Shown: positions 26,611 to 34,743 of the stretch, piece after piece
How the letters are laid out: every line of letters begins with the position of its first letter
How positions within the stretch are numbered: position 1 is the first letter of the stretch
From: Oscillospiraceae bacterium
GTDB taxonomy: Bacteria > Bacillota > Clostridia > UBA1212 > UBA1255
Direction of reading: 5' to 3'
DNA: 40,746 bases
Assembly: GCA_015069185.1 (NCBI GenBank)
Contig: SVJB01000017.1
Location: 1-40,746, forward strand
Made by a program: the position numbers and the translations under genes
Notes under the pieces: generated by a model
The model's database searches: none
Told to the model about the DNA's origin: nothing
Seen by the model: only the letters and a program-made list of their open reading frames with translations

Positions 26611-26638
26611 TACTCCCGATAATAATATATACCGGGAG
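26611..26638 (-). other. Hairpin between the acyl-CoA ligase gene and ileS
   Basis: ACTCCCG (26611-26617) and CGGGAGT (26632-26638) form a 7-bp GC-rich stem with a 14-nt AT loop. No T run follows on the minus strand, so it is not a standard terminator. It could be a processing or stability element setting relative ileS expression. Confidence 0.5.
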
Positions 26639-26658
26639 TGATGTCAAACTAAATATTT

Positions 26659-28929
26659 TTACAGCTTATTACGCTGAATCTTACCACTTATTGTCTTAGG
26701 CAGCTCTGTTCTAAACTCTACGATTCTTGGATATTTATAAGGAGCAGTCTTCTCCTTAACGTAATTTTGAATCTCCTTCTTGAGTTCATCTGTGCCTTCG
26801 GTTCCCTTAGTAAGTACAATGCTGGCCTTGACTACCTGACCTCTTACCTCGTCAGGAGCTGCTGAGACACCGCACTCTAATACGTAAGGAAGCTCCATGA
26901 TTACGCTCTCTATCTCGAATGGTCCAATTCTGTAGCCAGATGACTTGATTACGTCGTCAGCTCTACCTACATACCAGAAGAAACCATCAACATCTCGCCA
27001 AGCAAGGTCTCTTGTGTGATACATACCATCGTGCCATACCTCATTTGTTTTCTCTTCATCAAGGTAGTATCCCTTAAACAAACCACAAGGAACGCATTTA
27101 TCGGTACGAACAACAATCTCACCAGTCTCACCACAAGGTACCGGATTGCCGTCCGGATCAACCAGATCAATGTCGTAAAGAGGTATTGCCTTACCCATTG
27201 AGCCCAGCTTATATGTGTCGCCAACCAGATTACCTATTGTAAGTGTTGTCTCTGTCTGGCCAAAGCCTTCCATTACTTTAAGTCCTGTCATTGCTTCAAT
27301 CTGTCTGAACACTTCCGGATTAAGAGCTTCGCCTGCTGTTGTTGCTTTCTTTACAGAAGACAAGTCATACTTAGACAGATCTTGCTTTATCATCATTCTG
27401 TACATTGTAGGTGGTGCGCAGAATGTGGTTATTTTATATTTGGCAAATAAAGGAAGAATATCTGCTGCATCAAATCTGTTAAAGTCATATACAAATACAA
27501 TACCTTCACAGAACCATTGTCCGTAGAGTTTGCCCCACAGAGCCTTACCCCAACCTGTTTCAGATATGGTGAAATGGATCTTGTCAACCTGTACACAGTG
27601 CCAATATTTAGCTGTTATGAAGTGACCAAATGGATATCTGTAATCGTGAAGTGCTATTCTGGGGTATCCTGTAGTACCTGATGTAAAGAGCATAAGCATA
27701 GGATCTTTGCCGCATGGAGCATCTTCTGTTCTCTCATATTTGCCTGAGAAACGTACATATTCACTGTTAAAATCATGCCAGCCTTCTCTTGTTGCGTTTA
27801 CCAGGAGCTTGAGCTTTACCTGAGGACATTTCTCGCAAGCTTTGTCGATTTCTTCTTCAAGAACAGGGTCATTTGCGCTGATGATTGCACTAACACCGGC
27901 AGAATCAAATCTATATACTAAATCATGTTCTTTAAGAAGATTTGTTGCAGGTATTGCAATGGCACCCAGCTTATGCAGACCGAGGATTGCAAACCAGAAC
28001 TGATAAGTACGTCTGAGTATGAGCATTACTCTATCGCCGCGCTTGATACCAAGAGATGCAAAATAGTTAGCACATTGGTTAGAAGCTCTCTTCATATCTG
28101 CGAATGTGAAAATATGCTCTGTCTTGTTGTTATCGAGGTGAACCATCGCAGTAGCATTTGGTTTCTTTTCGGCCAGACCATCTACGATATCAAATGCGAA
28201 GTTAAATTTATCTTCGTCAAGGAATGAAATTTCTTTAAGAACACCGTTTTCATCAACTTTAGTTTCTATGAATTTGTCTGCGATGATTGAATCTGTTTGA
28301 CCTGCAGTAACGAGAGTATTTGTAGTTTCTTCTACTGCCTGCGCACTTTCACCTGACATAACGACTGCCAGGAATTGGCAAGAGCTACCGTCTACAGCTA
28401 TCATACCGTGAGGTGTTGAGCTGTTATAGTATATTGAGTCACCTTCTTCAAGTATCTCAACATGTTCGCCAACCTGTACCTTAAGCTTACCTTTGAGAAC
28501 AAGGTCAAACTCTTGACCTGAGTGTTTGGATAAATGAATAGGTTCGCTCTGCTGCTTTGCAGAATATTCATAAGTTACAAAATATGGTTCTGCAAGTTTG
28601 GAGCGGAAAGAAGGTGCGAGATTTCTAATATCAATTCCTTCTTCTTTGGCTGTTTGAGTTGCTGCTCCTTTACGGGTTACGGTATACGAAACGAGTTTAG
28701 CTGTTGAACCTTCAAGTAGCTCCTTCATATCGATGCCGAATGTAAGTGCGCATTTGTGCAAAAATGAGAATGGGAGGTCTGCTTTTCCTTCTTCAAAAGC
28801 TACATATTCTGCCTCTGTTACCTCTGTGTTCTGCGCCATTTGGCTTGTTGTGATGCCCATGACTTCGCGCATTTCTCTGATTCTCTGGCTGACTTCTGCC
28901 AGCATGTTCATTGTTGTGTTGTTTTCCAT
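26659..28929 (-). CDS. XRE-cupin-acyl-CoA synthetase fusion (AMP-binding protein)
   Basis: A 756-residue fusion. Residues 10-70 are an XRE-type helix-turn-helix (REVMGITTSQMAQ region). Residues 115-192 are a small cupin with His136, Glu140 and His174. From about 240 runs an ANL adenylating enzyme of the medium-chain acyl-CoA synthetase group: P-loop TSGTTGYPR (416-424), GFGQTET, YHTRDLA, GRADDVIKSSGYRIG and the C-terminal SGKIQR with Lys750. It should activate a carboxylic acid to acyl-AMP and acyl-CoA; the HTH and cupin suggest DNA binding or ligand sensing in the same chain. GGAGT precedes ATG 28929. It is the first gene after the T-box, with ileS next. Confidence 0.9.
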   Translation of the reverse strand: MENNTTMNMLAEVSQRIREMREVMGITTSQMAQNTEVTEAEYVAFEEGKADLPFSFLHKCALTFGIDMKELLEGSTAKLVSYTVTRKGAATQTAKEEGIDIRNLAPSFRSKLAEPYFVTYEYSAKQQSEPIHLSKHSGQEFDLVLKGKLKVQVGEHVEILEEGDSIYYNSSTPHGMIAVDGSSCQFLAVVMSGESAQAVEETTNTLVTAGQTDSIIADKFIETKVDENGVLKEISFLDEDKFNFAFDIVDGLAEKKPNATAMVHLDNNKTEHIFTFADMKRASNQCANYFASLGIKRGDRVMLILRRTYQFWFAILGLHKLGAIAIPATNLLKEHDLVYRFDSAGVSAIISANDPVLEEEIDKACEKCPQVKLKLLVNATREGWHDFNSEYVRFSGKYERTEDAPCGKDPMLMLFTSGTTGYPRIALHDYRYPFGHFITAKYWHCVQVDKIHFTISETGWGKALWGKLYGQWFCEGIVFVYDFNRFDAADILPLFAKYKITTFCAPPTMYRMMIKQDLSKYDLSSVKKATTAGEALNPEVFRQIEAMTGLKVMEGFGQTETTLTIGNLVGDTYKLGSMGKAIPLYDIDLVDPDGNPVPCGETGEIVVRTDKCVPCGLFKGYYLDEEKTNEVWHDGMYHTRDLAWRDVDGFFWYVGRADDVIKSSGYRIGPFEIESVIMELPYVLECGVSAAPDEVRGQVVKASIVLTKGTEGTDELKKEIQNYVKEKTAPYKYPRIVEFRTELPKTISGKIQRNKL

Positions 28930-28966
28930 ACCAATTACTCCTATCTGTTGATAAAATTAATTGAAT

Positions 28967-29265
28967 AAAAAAACTCGCCTCAAGATTATCCTTGAGACGA
29001 GTATATAACCCGCGGTACCACTCAATTTGCGCTTTGCCTCATCTTATATTTGATTTGGGTAGGCGCCCCTTTGGGGACTCAGACAAGTCCTGTGCTTTAA
29101 CGCAGCCTCACGTGAACCTTTAATTAACAAACATAATGTTCGTTGTTCGAGATCCAAGCTCAGAAGTGATAGGTTTCATTAGATCTTGTGATATCGGCTC
29201 TCAGCCAACGCCGACTCTCTGTGAATGACTCAATCCAAACCGTCTTCGTCACAGCTTTTTTATTC
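28967..29265 (-). ncRNA. T-box riboswitch leader, apparent isoleucine specifier
   Basis: Reading the minus strand: Stem I opens with AAGCT (29257-29253) pairing to a later AGCTT, and contains the AG-rich GTGACGAAGA turn and the AGAGAGTCGGCGTTGGCTGAGAGCCGA apical region in two blocks. The specifier loop reads CCT-ATC-A before the helix strand CTTC, giving ATC (29170-29168), an Ile codon. The T-box TGGTACCGCG is at 29020-29011; its UGGU would match an A73 discriminator, as in tRNA-Ile. The terminator (29001-28991 with 28984-28974, one wobble) is followed by seven T's (28973-28967). Uncharged tRNA-Ile should allow transcription of the ligase gene and ileS. Confidence 0.92.
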
Positions 29266-29277
29266 AATTGCGGGGTA

Positions 29278-29306
29278 ATAATACCACTTGAAAAATGGAG
29301 TGTCAA
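29278..29306 (-). promoter_or_regulatory. Promoter of the T-box operon
   Basis: On the minus strand TTGACA (29306-29301), a 17-bp spacer and TATTAT (29283-29278) stand about 20 bases before Stem I of the T-box leader. Confidence 0.8.
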
Positions 29307-29542
29307 TAGTTAATTATAAAAATTACCCGGTTCTTTATCAAAAAAAGTACGCCCAGCGGAGTCAATGGCATAAACGTTTGTACTCCACCGTTTGCAATAA
29401 AATGAACCATGTTACTTCCTAAATCACCGGTCAGTGTCAAAAAAGGATTTACTCGATTGTGAACCAGTTGTTCACAAGATGCTATTTCTACTATTGTACC
29501 TTTGGGGAGATCCAGGGTAAAACATGGCCTGGCTAGCTTCAC
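29303..29542 (-). CDS. Possible small protein (79 aa), unrecognised
   Basis: A 79-codon frame from a GTG at 29542, with a poor ribosome site (TTAGGCGC). The translation looks protein-like: balanced, with a central segment LTGDLGSNMVHFIANGG and PLTPLGVLFLIK, rather than the low-complexity output of noncoding AT-rich DNA. The last residues run into the T-box promoter. It has no motif I know. It may be a real small gene, a gene fragment or chance. Other than this frame I see no gene between 29307 and 29747. Confidence 0.35.
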   Translation of the reverse strand: MKLARPCFTLDLPKGTIVEIASCEQLVHNRVNPFLTLTGDLGSNMVHFIANGGVQTFMPLTPLGVLFLIKNRVIFIINY

Positions 29543-29747
29543 TGCGCCTAAGTCATATCTATAGTAATACCCTTTTTAGTTTTTTGTACAATTATTTATG
29601 AAGTATTCTTTTTTTCAAAGAGGACTCCTTCATCAGTAAATGCCAAATTTCATATTAAATTAATCCATGTTCTTAAAAAAATGCATAGACATTTTCTTTT
29701 TTTTTTATAAAATTCATGATATGAGAAAATTATTTGAGGTGATTTAA

Positions 29748-31862
29748 ATGAAATTATTTGAACAATTAAAAGTTGAGATAAATACCCCAAAAAGCGGAGT
29801 CTATGCCCCCTATTTTTACAGATATTCTGGTATTAAGGAAAATATCACAAAATCAAATTCACTTCTCAGAGCAAATGGAATATACTCGCTGTTTGCAAAT
29901 AGCAAGCCGCATATTTATAAAGCCGATTTGATTGTAGGTAATACAAAATCGTTATTGGTTGAAGAAAATGCAACTCTTCTTAACCACTATTCTAATATGT
30001 GCGCCTCTCTTTGGGGAAGAGATTTTCCGAGAAACGCAGACCACTTTGCACCAGATTATCAAAAGATTCTTAGTGTTGGTATCACAGGATTGAAGGCTGA
30101 AATTCAAGCTTCTTTAGTAAAACATAGTAGCGATGCAAGTAAAGTTGACTTTCTCAAAGCGATGAATCTAACTCTTGATGGATTTGCCTGTATGATCGCA
30201 AATTATGGTGAAAAAGCAGCAGAACTTAAAGAAAATACTGAATATAACAAAGAACGACTGGATTTTATTGTAAAAAATACTGCCGATTTAGTTACTGGGC
30301 CACCAAAGAGCTTTGCACAGGCACTTCAATTAATTTGGTTTGCTCATACTGCTTTTATGATGGAAGGCAGAGGAGCTATGGCCCTTGGTAGATTGGATCA
30401 ATATTTATATCCTTTTTACAAAAATGATATTGAAAATGGCGTTATAAGCGACGACAAAGTATTGGAATTACTTGAGAATACCTTTATTAAAATCCCGGCA
30501 GGAGATGTTGTTAATATTTGTATTGGCGGTATGGATAAAGATGGTAACTGTCAGATAAATGAGCTTAGTTATCTGATTCTTAAAGCAGTAGGTAACTGTA
30601 ATGTCCCCGGACCTAATTTATCTGCGCGAATCACACCAAATACACCGGATAATTTTCTTGATGAATGTCTCAAGACAATAGGCACCGGTCTTGGATACCC
30701 AGCTCTGATGAATGACACAATTAATATTGCAGCTCTTAAGAAATTTGGATACGAAGAAGATGACGTATATAACTATTCAATGGTTGGGTGTATTGAGAAT
30801 TTCATAACAGGTATGCAGCCGCCTTGGACAGACGGACGATTTGATGCTCCCAGATTTTTTGACTATATTTTCAACAACGGAACAAGTGAATTCAACAAAT
30901 CCTTTGGACTGGATTTAGGAGATGTGGATCAAATAAAATCTATGGATAAGTTCATGAATTGCTTTGAGGCACAACTTAAAAATGGTGCAAACGAATATTT
31001 CTTCAATTTTATGAACTATAACAATATGCTCAATCCAAAACAATTTACAGAACCCTTTTTATCTTGCTTCTGTCACGACTGTATTGGCAGAGGATTGGAT
31101 ATAAATGACGGCGGAGCTAAATATCCATCAGTACACGGGGTGGCACTAATGGGTGTAGGTACAATAAGTGACTCACTGGCAGCTATAGAAAAAGTAATTT
31201 TCATAGATAAAGAAGCAACTCTTTACGATCTCAAAGAAGCAATAAACAATAACTTTGAAGGCTATGAAGATTTGAGAAATAAGCTTCTAGCTGCACCAAA
31301 ATATGGTAATAATGACAATTTTGCAGATAAATATGCAGTTTGGTTCTTAGATTATCTACACGAAATATTTGATAAATTCAAGACACGAGATGGTGGCGGT
31401 TTTTACTGCGCAATGGCTGCAAACATATCAAACATTCATGCAGGAAATGTTATAAGTGCAACGCCGGACGGACGTCTCAAAGGCGAGCCATTATCTGATG
31501 CAGCCTCCCCTACCTACGGAAGAGACAGCAAAGGCTGTACAGTTACGCTAACAAGTGTAGCAAAGCCCGACTACACCAAAGCTGCTTGCGGCAGTGTTGT
31601 TAACCAGAAGTTCTTGCCTACCGTATTTGAGGAAAACAACAGGGATAAATTACTTGCTCTTGTGAAAACGTATTTCAAAAAAGGTGGCCAAGAAATTCAA
31701 ATAAACGCAACATCCCCTCAGATTCTTCGCGATGCCATGGACCATCCGGAAAAATACCGCGATTTAGTTGTTCGCGTTTCAGGATTTTCTGCTTACTATG
31801 TAACACTGGCTAAAAGCGTACAGCTTGATATTTTAGCACGAACACAACAGGAATTACGTTAA
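29748..31862 (+). CDS. Glycyl radical enzyme, dehydratase/eliminase-like (PFL family), substrate unknown
   Basis: A 704-residue glycyl radical enzyme, shorter than most (about 760-850). Seen: DHFAPDY near residue 100, an N-terminal barrel motif found across the group; the thiyl Cys348 and general-base Glu350 in MVGCIE; and radical Gly679 in RVSGFSAYY near the C-terminus. The GCxE motif is that of glycerol, propanediol, choline and hydroxyproline-type lyases, not the Cys-Cys pair of true pyruvate formate-lyase. It should remove water or another leaving group from a small diol-like substrate under strict anaerobiosis. The AGGTGA ribosome site is good. The activase gene follows after 18 bases, then an alcohol dehydrogenase and an esterase. 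No microcompartment genes are present. Confidence 0.88.
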   Translation: MKLFEQLKVEINTPKSGVYAPYFYRYSGIKENITKSNSLLRANGIYSLFANSKPHIYKADLIVGNTKSLLVEENATLLNHYSNMCASLWGRDFPRNADHFAPDYQKILSVGITGLKAEIQASLVKHSSDASKVDFLKAMNLTLDGFACMIANYGEKAAELKENTEYNKERLDFIVKNTADLVTGPPKSFAQALQLIWFAHTAFMMEGRGAMALGRLDQYLYPFYKNDIENGVISDDKVLELLENTFIKIPAGDVVNICIGGMDKDGNCQINELSYLILKAVGNCNVPGPNLSARITPNTPDNFLDECLKTIGTGLGYPALMNDTINIAALKKFGYEEDDVYNYSMVGCIENFITGMQPPWTDGRFDAPRFFDYIFNNGTSEFNKSFGLDLGDVDQIKSMDKFMNCFEAQLKNGANEYFFNFMNYNNMLNPKQFTEPFLSCFCHDCIGRGLDINDGGAKYPSVHGVALMGVGTISDSLAAIEKVIFIDKEATLYDLKEAINNNFEGYEDLRNKLLAAPKYGNNDNFADKYAVWFLDYLHEIFDKFKTRDGGGFYCAMAANISNIHAGNVISATPDGRLKGEPLSDAASPTYGRDSKGCTVTLTSVAKPDYTKAACGSVVNQKFLPTVFEENNRDKLLALVKTYFKKGGQEIQINATSPQILRDAMDHPEKYRDLVVRVSGFSAYYVTLAKSVQLDILARTQQELR

Positions 31863-31880
31863 GGCAAAGAGGCGATATAT

Positions 31881-32648
31881 ATGCTTTTGAACATTTCAGA
31901 TATACAGCATTTCTCACTGGGAGACGGAGAAGGAATTCGTACTACTGTTTTCTTCAAAGGTTGCAATCTTCGGTGTCCTTGGTGTCATAATCCCGAGACA
32001 AGAAGTCCTGAGAAACAAGTACTATACTATAAAAATAATATTACCAAAGAGTGTGGCAAATACATGTCGGTAGAAGAGATTGCCCGCGAAGTTATAGCAG
32101 ACAAAGATTTTTACACGGAAAGTCATGGCGGTGTTACTTTTAGCGGTGGCGAAGTTATGTTGCAACACGAAGGTGCACTTGCCCTTGCAAAGCGCCTAAA
32201 ACAAGAAGATATTAATATAACCATTGATACTGCAGGAAATGTGCCGTATGAGTATTTTATACAATTAAATGATTATGTTGACGAGTATTTGTTTGATTAT
32301 AAGACACCTTTTGCTGATAAATATTGTGAAATAATAGGCGGTAGTTTGGAACTTATAACGGAAAATATCAGAAAATTAATTAAAGGCAGCAAGAAAGTAC
32401 GCATTAGAATTCCATTGATTCCGTTCTTCAATACTGATGATGAATCAATCAAGTTGTTTTGTCAAAAGCTGACTGATATAGACTGCAAAAATGTGGATTT
32501 ACTGCCTTTTCACAGGATGGGCTCCGGCAAATACGAAGCACTTAATATGAAATACGATTTCGACGAAGCAGTGCCTCTATCCGTAGAAGAGATAAATCAT
32601 ATTAAAAGTAAATTTGAAAGATACTTTATGGTAAAAGTAGAAAAATAA
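31881..32648 (+). CDS. Glycyl radical enzyme activase (radical SAM, PflA-like, short form)
   Basis: A 255-residue radical SAM protein that installs the glycyl radical on the upstream enzyme. The cluster motif is Cys28-x3-Cys32-x2-Cys35 in FKGCNLRCPWCHNPE, followed by the GGVTFSGGE SAM-binding segment. It goes from CHNPE almost directly to SVEEIAREV; the roughly 60-residue ferredoxin-like insert with two extra 4Fe-4S clusters, usual in activases of GCxE-type enzymes, is missing. Only a lone Cys remains there (TKECGKY). It thus looks like PFL-type activase. GAGGCG-type ribosome site. Confidence 0.92.
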   Translation: MLLNISDIQHFSLGDGEGIRTTVFFKGCNLRCPWCHNPETRSPEKQVLYYKNNITKECGKYMSVEEIAREVIADKDFYTESHGGVTFSGGEVMLQHEGALALAKRLKQEDINITIDTAGNVPYEYFIQLNDYVDEYLFDYKTPFADKYCEIIGGSLELITENIRKLIKGSKKVRIRIPLIPFFNTDDESIKLFCQKLTDIDCKNVDLLPFHRMGSGKYEALNMKYDFDEAVPLSVEEINHIKSKFERYFMVKVEK

Positions 32649-32659
32649 GGAGGATAAAA

Positions 32660-33754
32660 ATGAAAACTAAAGCAGCAATTTTTATGGGAGCACACAAAGA
32701 CTTTGAGGTAAAAGATTTTGAGGTTACTCCCCCACCTAAGGGATATGCTCAATTAGAATTAATTGCCAGTGGCATATGTGGTACCGATGTACATTTTCAC
32801 AATGGCAAATTAGCAATCACACCACCGACAATTATAGGACACGAATTTGTAGGCAAGATTACAGAAACAAATTCAGAAGAAGCAGCCAAATATGGTCTTA
32901 AAATCGGCGATAACTGTATTGCTGATATTGCTGTACCTTGTGGTGAATGTCTTCTTTGTAAGAGCGGTGACGATGCTAACTGTGTAAATATGCAGGTGAC
33001 AAATGGTGGTAGCATTTACGAGGCACCATATCTTTACGGAGGATATACAGAAATCAACTATACGCCTTTAACAAATCTAATAAAAATTCCCAATACTCTG
33101 GATCCAACTATTGCAGCTACATTTGCTTGCCCCGGACCCACCGCAATACATGCTTTTTGTTTGGCGGATAAGGCAAACGTAGACTTTAGCAAAATCAACG
33201 TTGCAGTAGTTCAAGGACTAGGTCCTGTTGGTACCTTCGCTGTAATGTACTTAAAGAAACTTGGTATTAAACGCGTATACGCGATCACAGCAGGAGATAA
33301 TCTTAAGAGAGAAGAACTTGCAGTAACTCTTGGAGCAGACAGAGTATTCAATCTCACACGCGAAGGCACAGCAGCAATCACAGCAGCATTGCAAGCTGAA
33401 AACGGTGGTTTAGGTGTCGATCTTTGCTTTGAAGCATCCGGTGCGCCACAAGCCGTTGTGCAAGGTATGGATATTTTGCGCAATCGAGGCGTGTACCTCG
33501 TACCAGGACAATATTCCAGTTCCGGTGGTATTGAGATTCAACCACAACTCATTACCTTCAAAGCTCTCCACATCATTGGCTCTTCCCAATACTCTATAAG
33601 CGATGTTCATAAATATCTTGATTTCTTATGTGAAAATCCTGATTTGCATCCTATAATTGCGCAGCTTGCCAGCAAGTACACTATAGATGAAATTAACAAA
33701 GCTTTTGTAGACGCAAAGAGTGGCAATAATATTAAAACTCTTTTGGTGAAATAA
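32660..33754 (+). CDS. Zinc-dependent medium-chain alcohol dehydrogenase
   Basis: A 364-residue MDR-family enzyme. Catalytic Zn ligands are Cys40 and His61-Glu62 (GHEF); structural Zn ligands Cys94, Cys97, Cys100 and Cys108 are all present. The Rossmann motif is GLGPVG. It resembles sorbitol/threonine dehydrogenase-type enzymes. As the third gene of the glycyl radical operon it probably reduces the aldehyde or ketone made by the radical enzyme, regenerating NAD, or oxidises a polyol to make its substrate. AAGGAGG precedes the start, and it ends sharing one base with the esterase start. Confidence 0.92.
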   Translation: MKTKAAIFMGAHKDFEVKDFEVTPPPKGYAQLELIASGICGTDVHFHNGKLAITPPTIIGHEFVGKITETNSEEAAKYGLKIGDNCIADIAVPCGECLLCKSGDDANCVNMQVTNGGSIYEAPYLYGGYTEINYTPLTNLIKIPNTLDPTIAATFACPGPTAIHAFCLADKANVDFSKINVAVVQGLGPVGTFAVMYLKKLGIKRVYAITAGDNLKREELAVTLGADRVFNLTREGTAAITAALQAENGGLGVDLCFEASGAPQAVVQGMDILRNRGVYLVPGQYSSSGGIEIQPQLITFKALHIIGSSQYSISDVHKYLDFLCENPDLHPIIAQLASKYTIDEINKAFVDAKSGNNIKTLLVK

Positions 33755-34557
33755 TGATGAAAGACATTGATATTTTGATTTTTAGCGGACAAAGTAACAT
33801 GCAAGGCCAGTCGGATATGCTCTCTGACTGTGCCTGTGTAGAAAATGCATACGAATTTAAGTTTATTGATAATTGTTTTGTGCCACTTAAGAATCCTATA
33901 GGTGAAAATATTCGTTATGATAAGACAGCAGGGTACGCGGTAATGCCAGATACAGATATTCCCAAATGGCTTGATGAGCACGTTTTAGGTGCCAGCTGCT
34001 ACGGTAATACAAATTTAGTACCTGAGTTTTGCAGGAGCTATATAAAAGAGACTGGAAGAACTGTCTTGGCTGTTCATTGCGCTAAAGGAAGCACAATTAT
34101 ATCATCATGGATAAATAGCTCCCCTATGTACAATATGCTCACGGAAAAAGCTCTTGCTGCAATAAAACTCGCTCAAGAATCAGGGTATAATATAAAACAC
34201 ATATTCTTTATTTGGCTTCAGGGCGAAAGCGATGCAATATGCGGTGTTAAGAAAGATGAGTATAAGGAAAGACTTTACTCTTTATATAACTCCCTCAAAA
34301 GTGATTTGGATATAAGTAAGTTTGGAATCATAAAGGTGGGACATTTCACACACGATGAAAAAGATTTAGAGATAATGTCTGCACAGGAAGAAGTTTGCGA
34401 CGAAGATAATAATTTTGTTATGTTAACAGATATTGCCCCTCAGCTAAGTCTTGATCCTGATTATTTGCATCCTTATATTGCAGGTCATTACAATGCAAAA
34501 GGTTTGGAACGATTAGGAAGTGAAGCCGGCAAAATGCTCGGTAAATCTTCAGTCTGA
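33754..34557 (+). CDS. SASA/SGNH-type esterase, cytoplasmic
   Basis: A 267-residue hydrolase without signal peptide. The nucleophile Ser14 is in IFSGQSNMQGQ, with WLQGESD in the middle and LHPYIAGHYNAKG carrying the late catalytic His. It belongs with sialate O-acetylesterase-like carbohydrate esterases. Its start overlaps the dehydrogenase stop (TAATG), so it is coupled to the glycyl radical operon, an unusual partner. It may release an acyl group from the compound that feeds the pathway. It is related in family, not closely in sequence, to the lipoprotein at 20609-21655. Confidence 0.82.
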   Translation: MMKDIDILIFSGQSNMQGQSDMLSDCACVENAYEFKFIDNCFVPLKNPIGENIRYDKTAGYAVMPDTDIPKWLDEHVLGASCYGNTNLVPEFCRSYIKETGRTVLAVHCAKGSTIISSWINSSPMYNMLTEKALAAIKLAQESGYNIKHIFFIWLQGESDAICGVKKDEYKERLYSLYNSLKSDLDISKFGIIKVGHFTHDEKDLEIMSAQEEVCDEDNNFVMLTDIAPQLSLDPDYLHPYIAGHYNAKGLERLGSEAGKMLGKSSV

Positions 34558-34581
34558 TGCTTTCACGTATAAAAATTCATT

Positions 34582-34607
34582 AAGTGCTAGTAGTAAATAG
34601 CACTTTT
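34582..34607 (+). terminator. Terminator of the glycyl radical operon
   Basis: AAGTGCTA (34582-34589) pairs with TAGCACTT (34598-34605), followed by TT. It is 24 bases after the esterase stop. Confidence 0.7.
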
Positions 34608-34662
34608 AGGGTATAAGCGAATAAATATCATTATATTTATAAGAAAAGGAAAGTTTTATATG

Positions 34663-34700
34663 AAAATAGTCCTTTATTATAATTAACAAAGGGCTATTTT
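34663..34700. terminator. Second, bidirectional terminator between convergent operons
   Basis: A 13-bp stem (34663-34675 with 34688-34700, one T-G wobble) flanks a 12-nt loop, with A's on one arm and T's on the other. It can end transcripts from both the glycyl radical operon and the minus-strand surface cluster. Confidence 0.8.
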
Positions 34701-34743
34701 CGACTATCAAATTGGTTTTCCAGAAATTATATTTTCAACTTCT

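Noticed and set aside
26611-26638. Intrinsic terminator separating the acyl-CoA ligase gene from ileS
   Set aside because: The stem is only 7 bp with a 14-nt loop, and no T run follows on the transcribed strand, so I do not treat it as ending the T-box transcript.
29686-29711. Promoter of the glycyl radical operon (TAGACA and TATAAA)
   Set aside because: The spacing is only about 14 bp and the region is a T-rich tract, so the boxes are not convincing.
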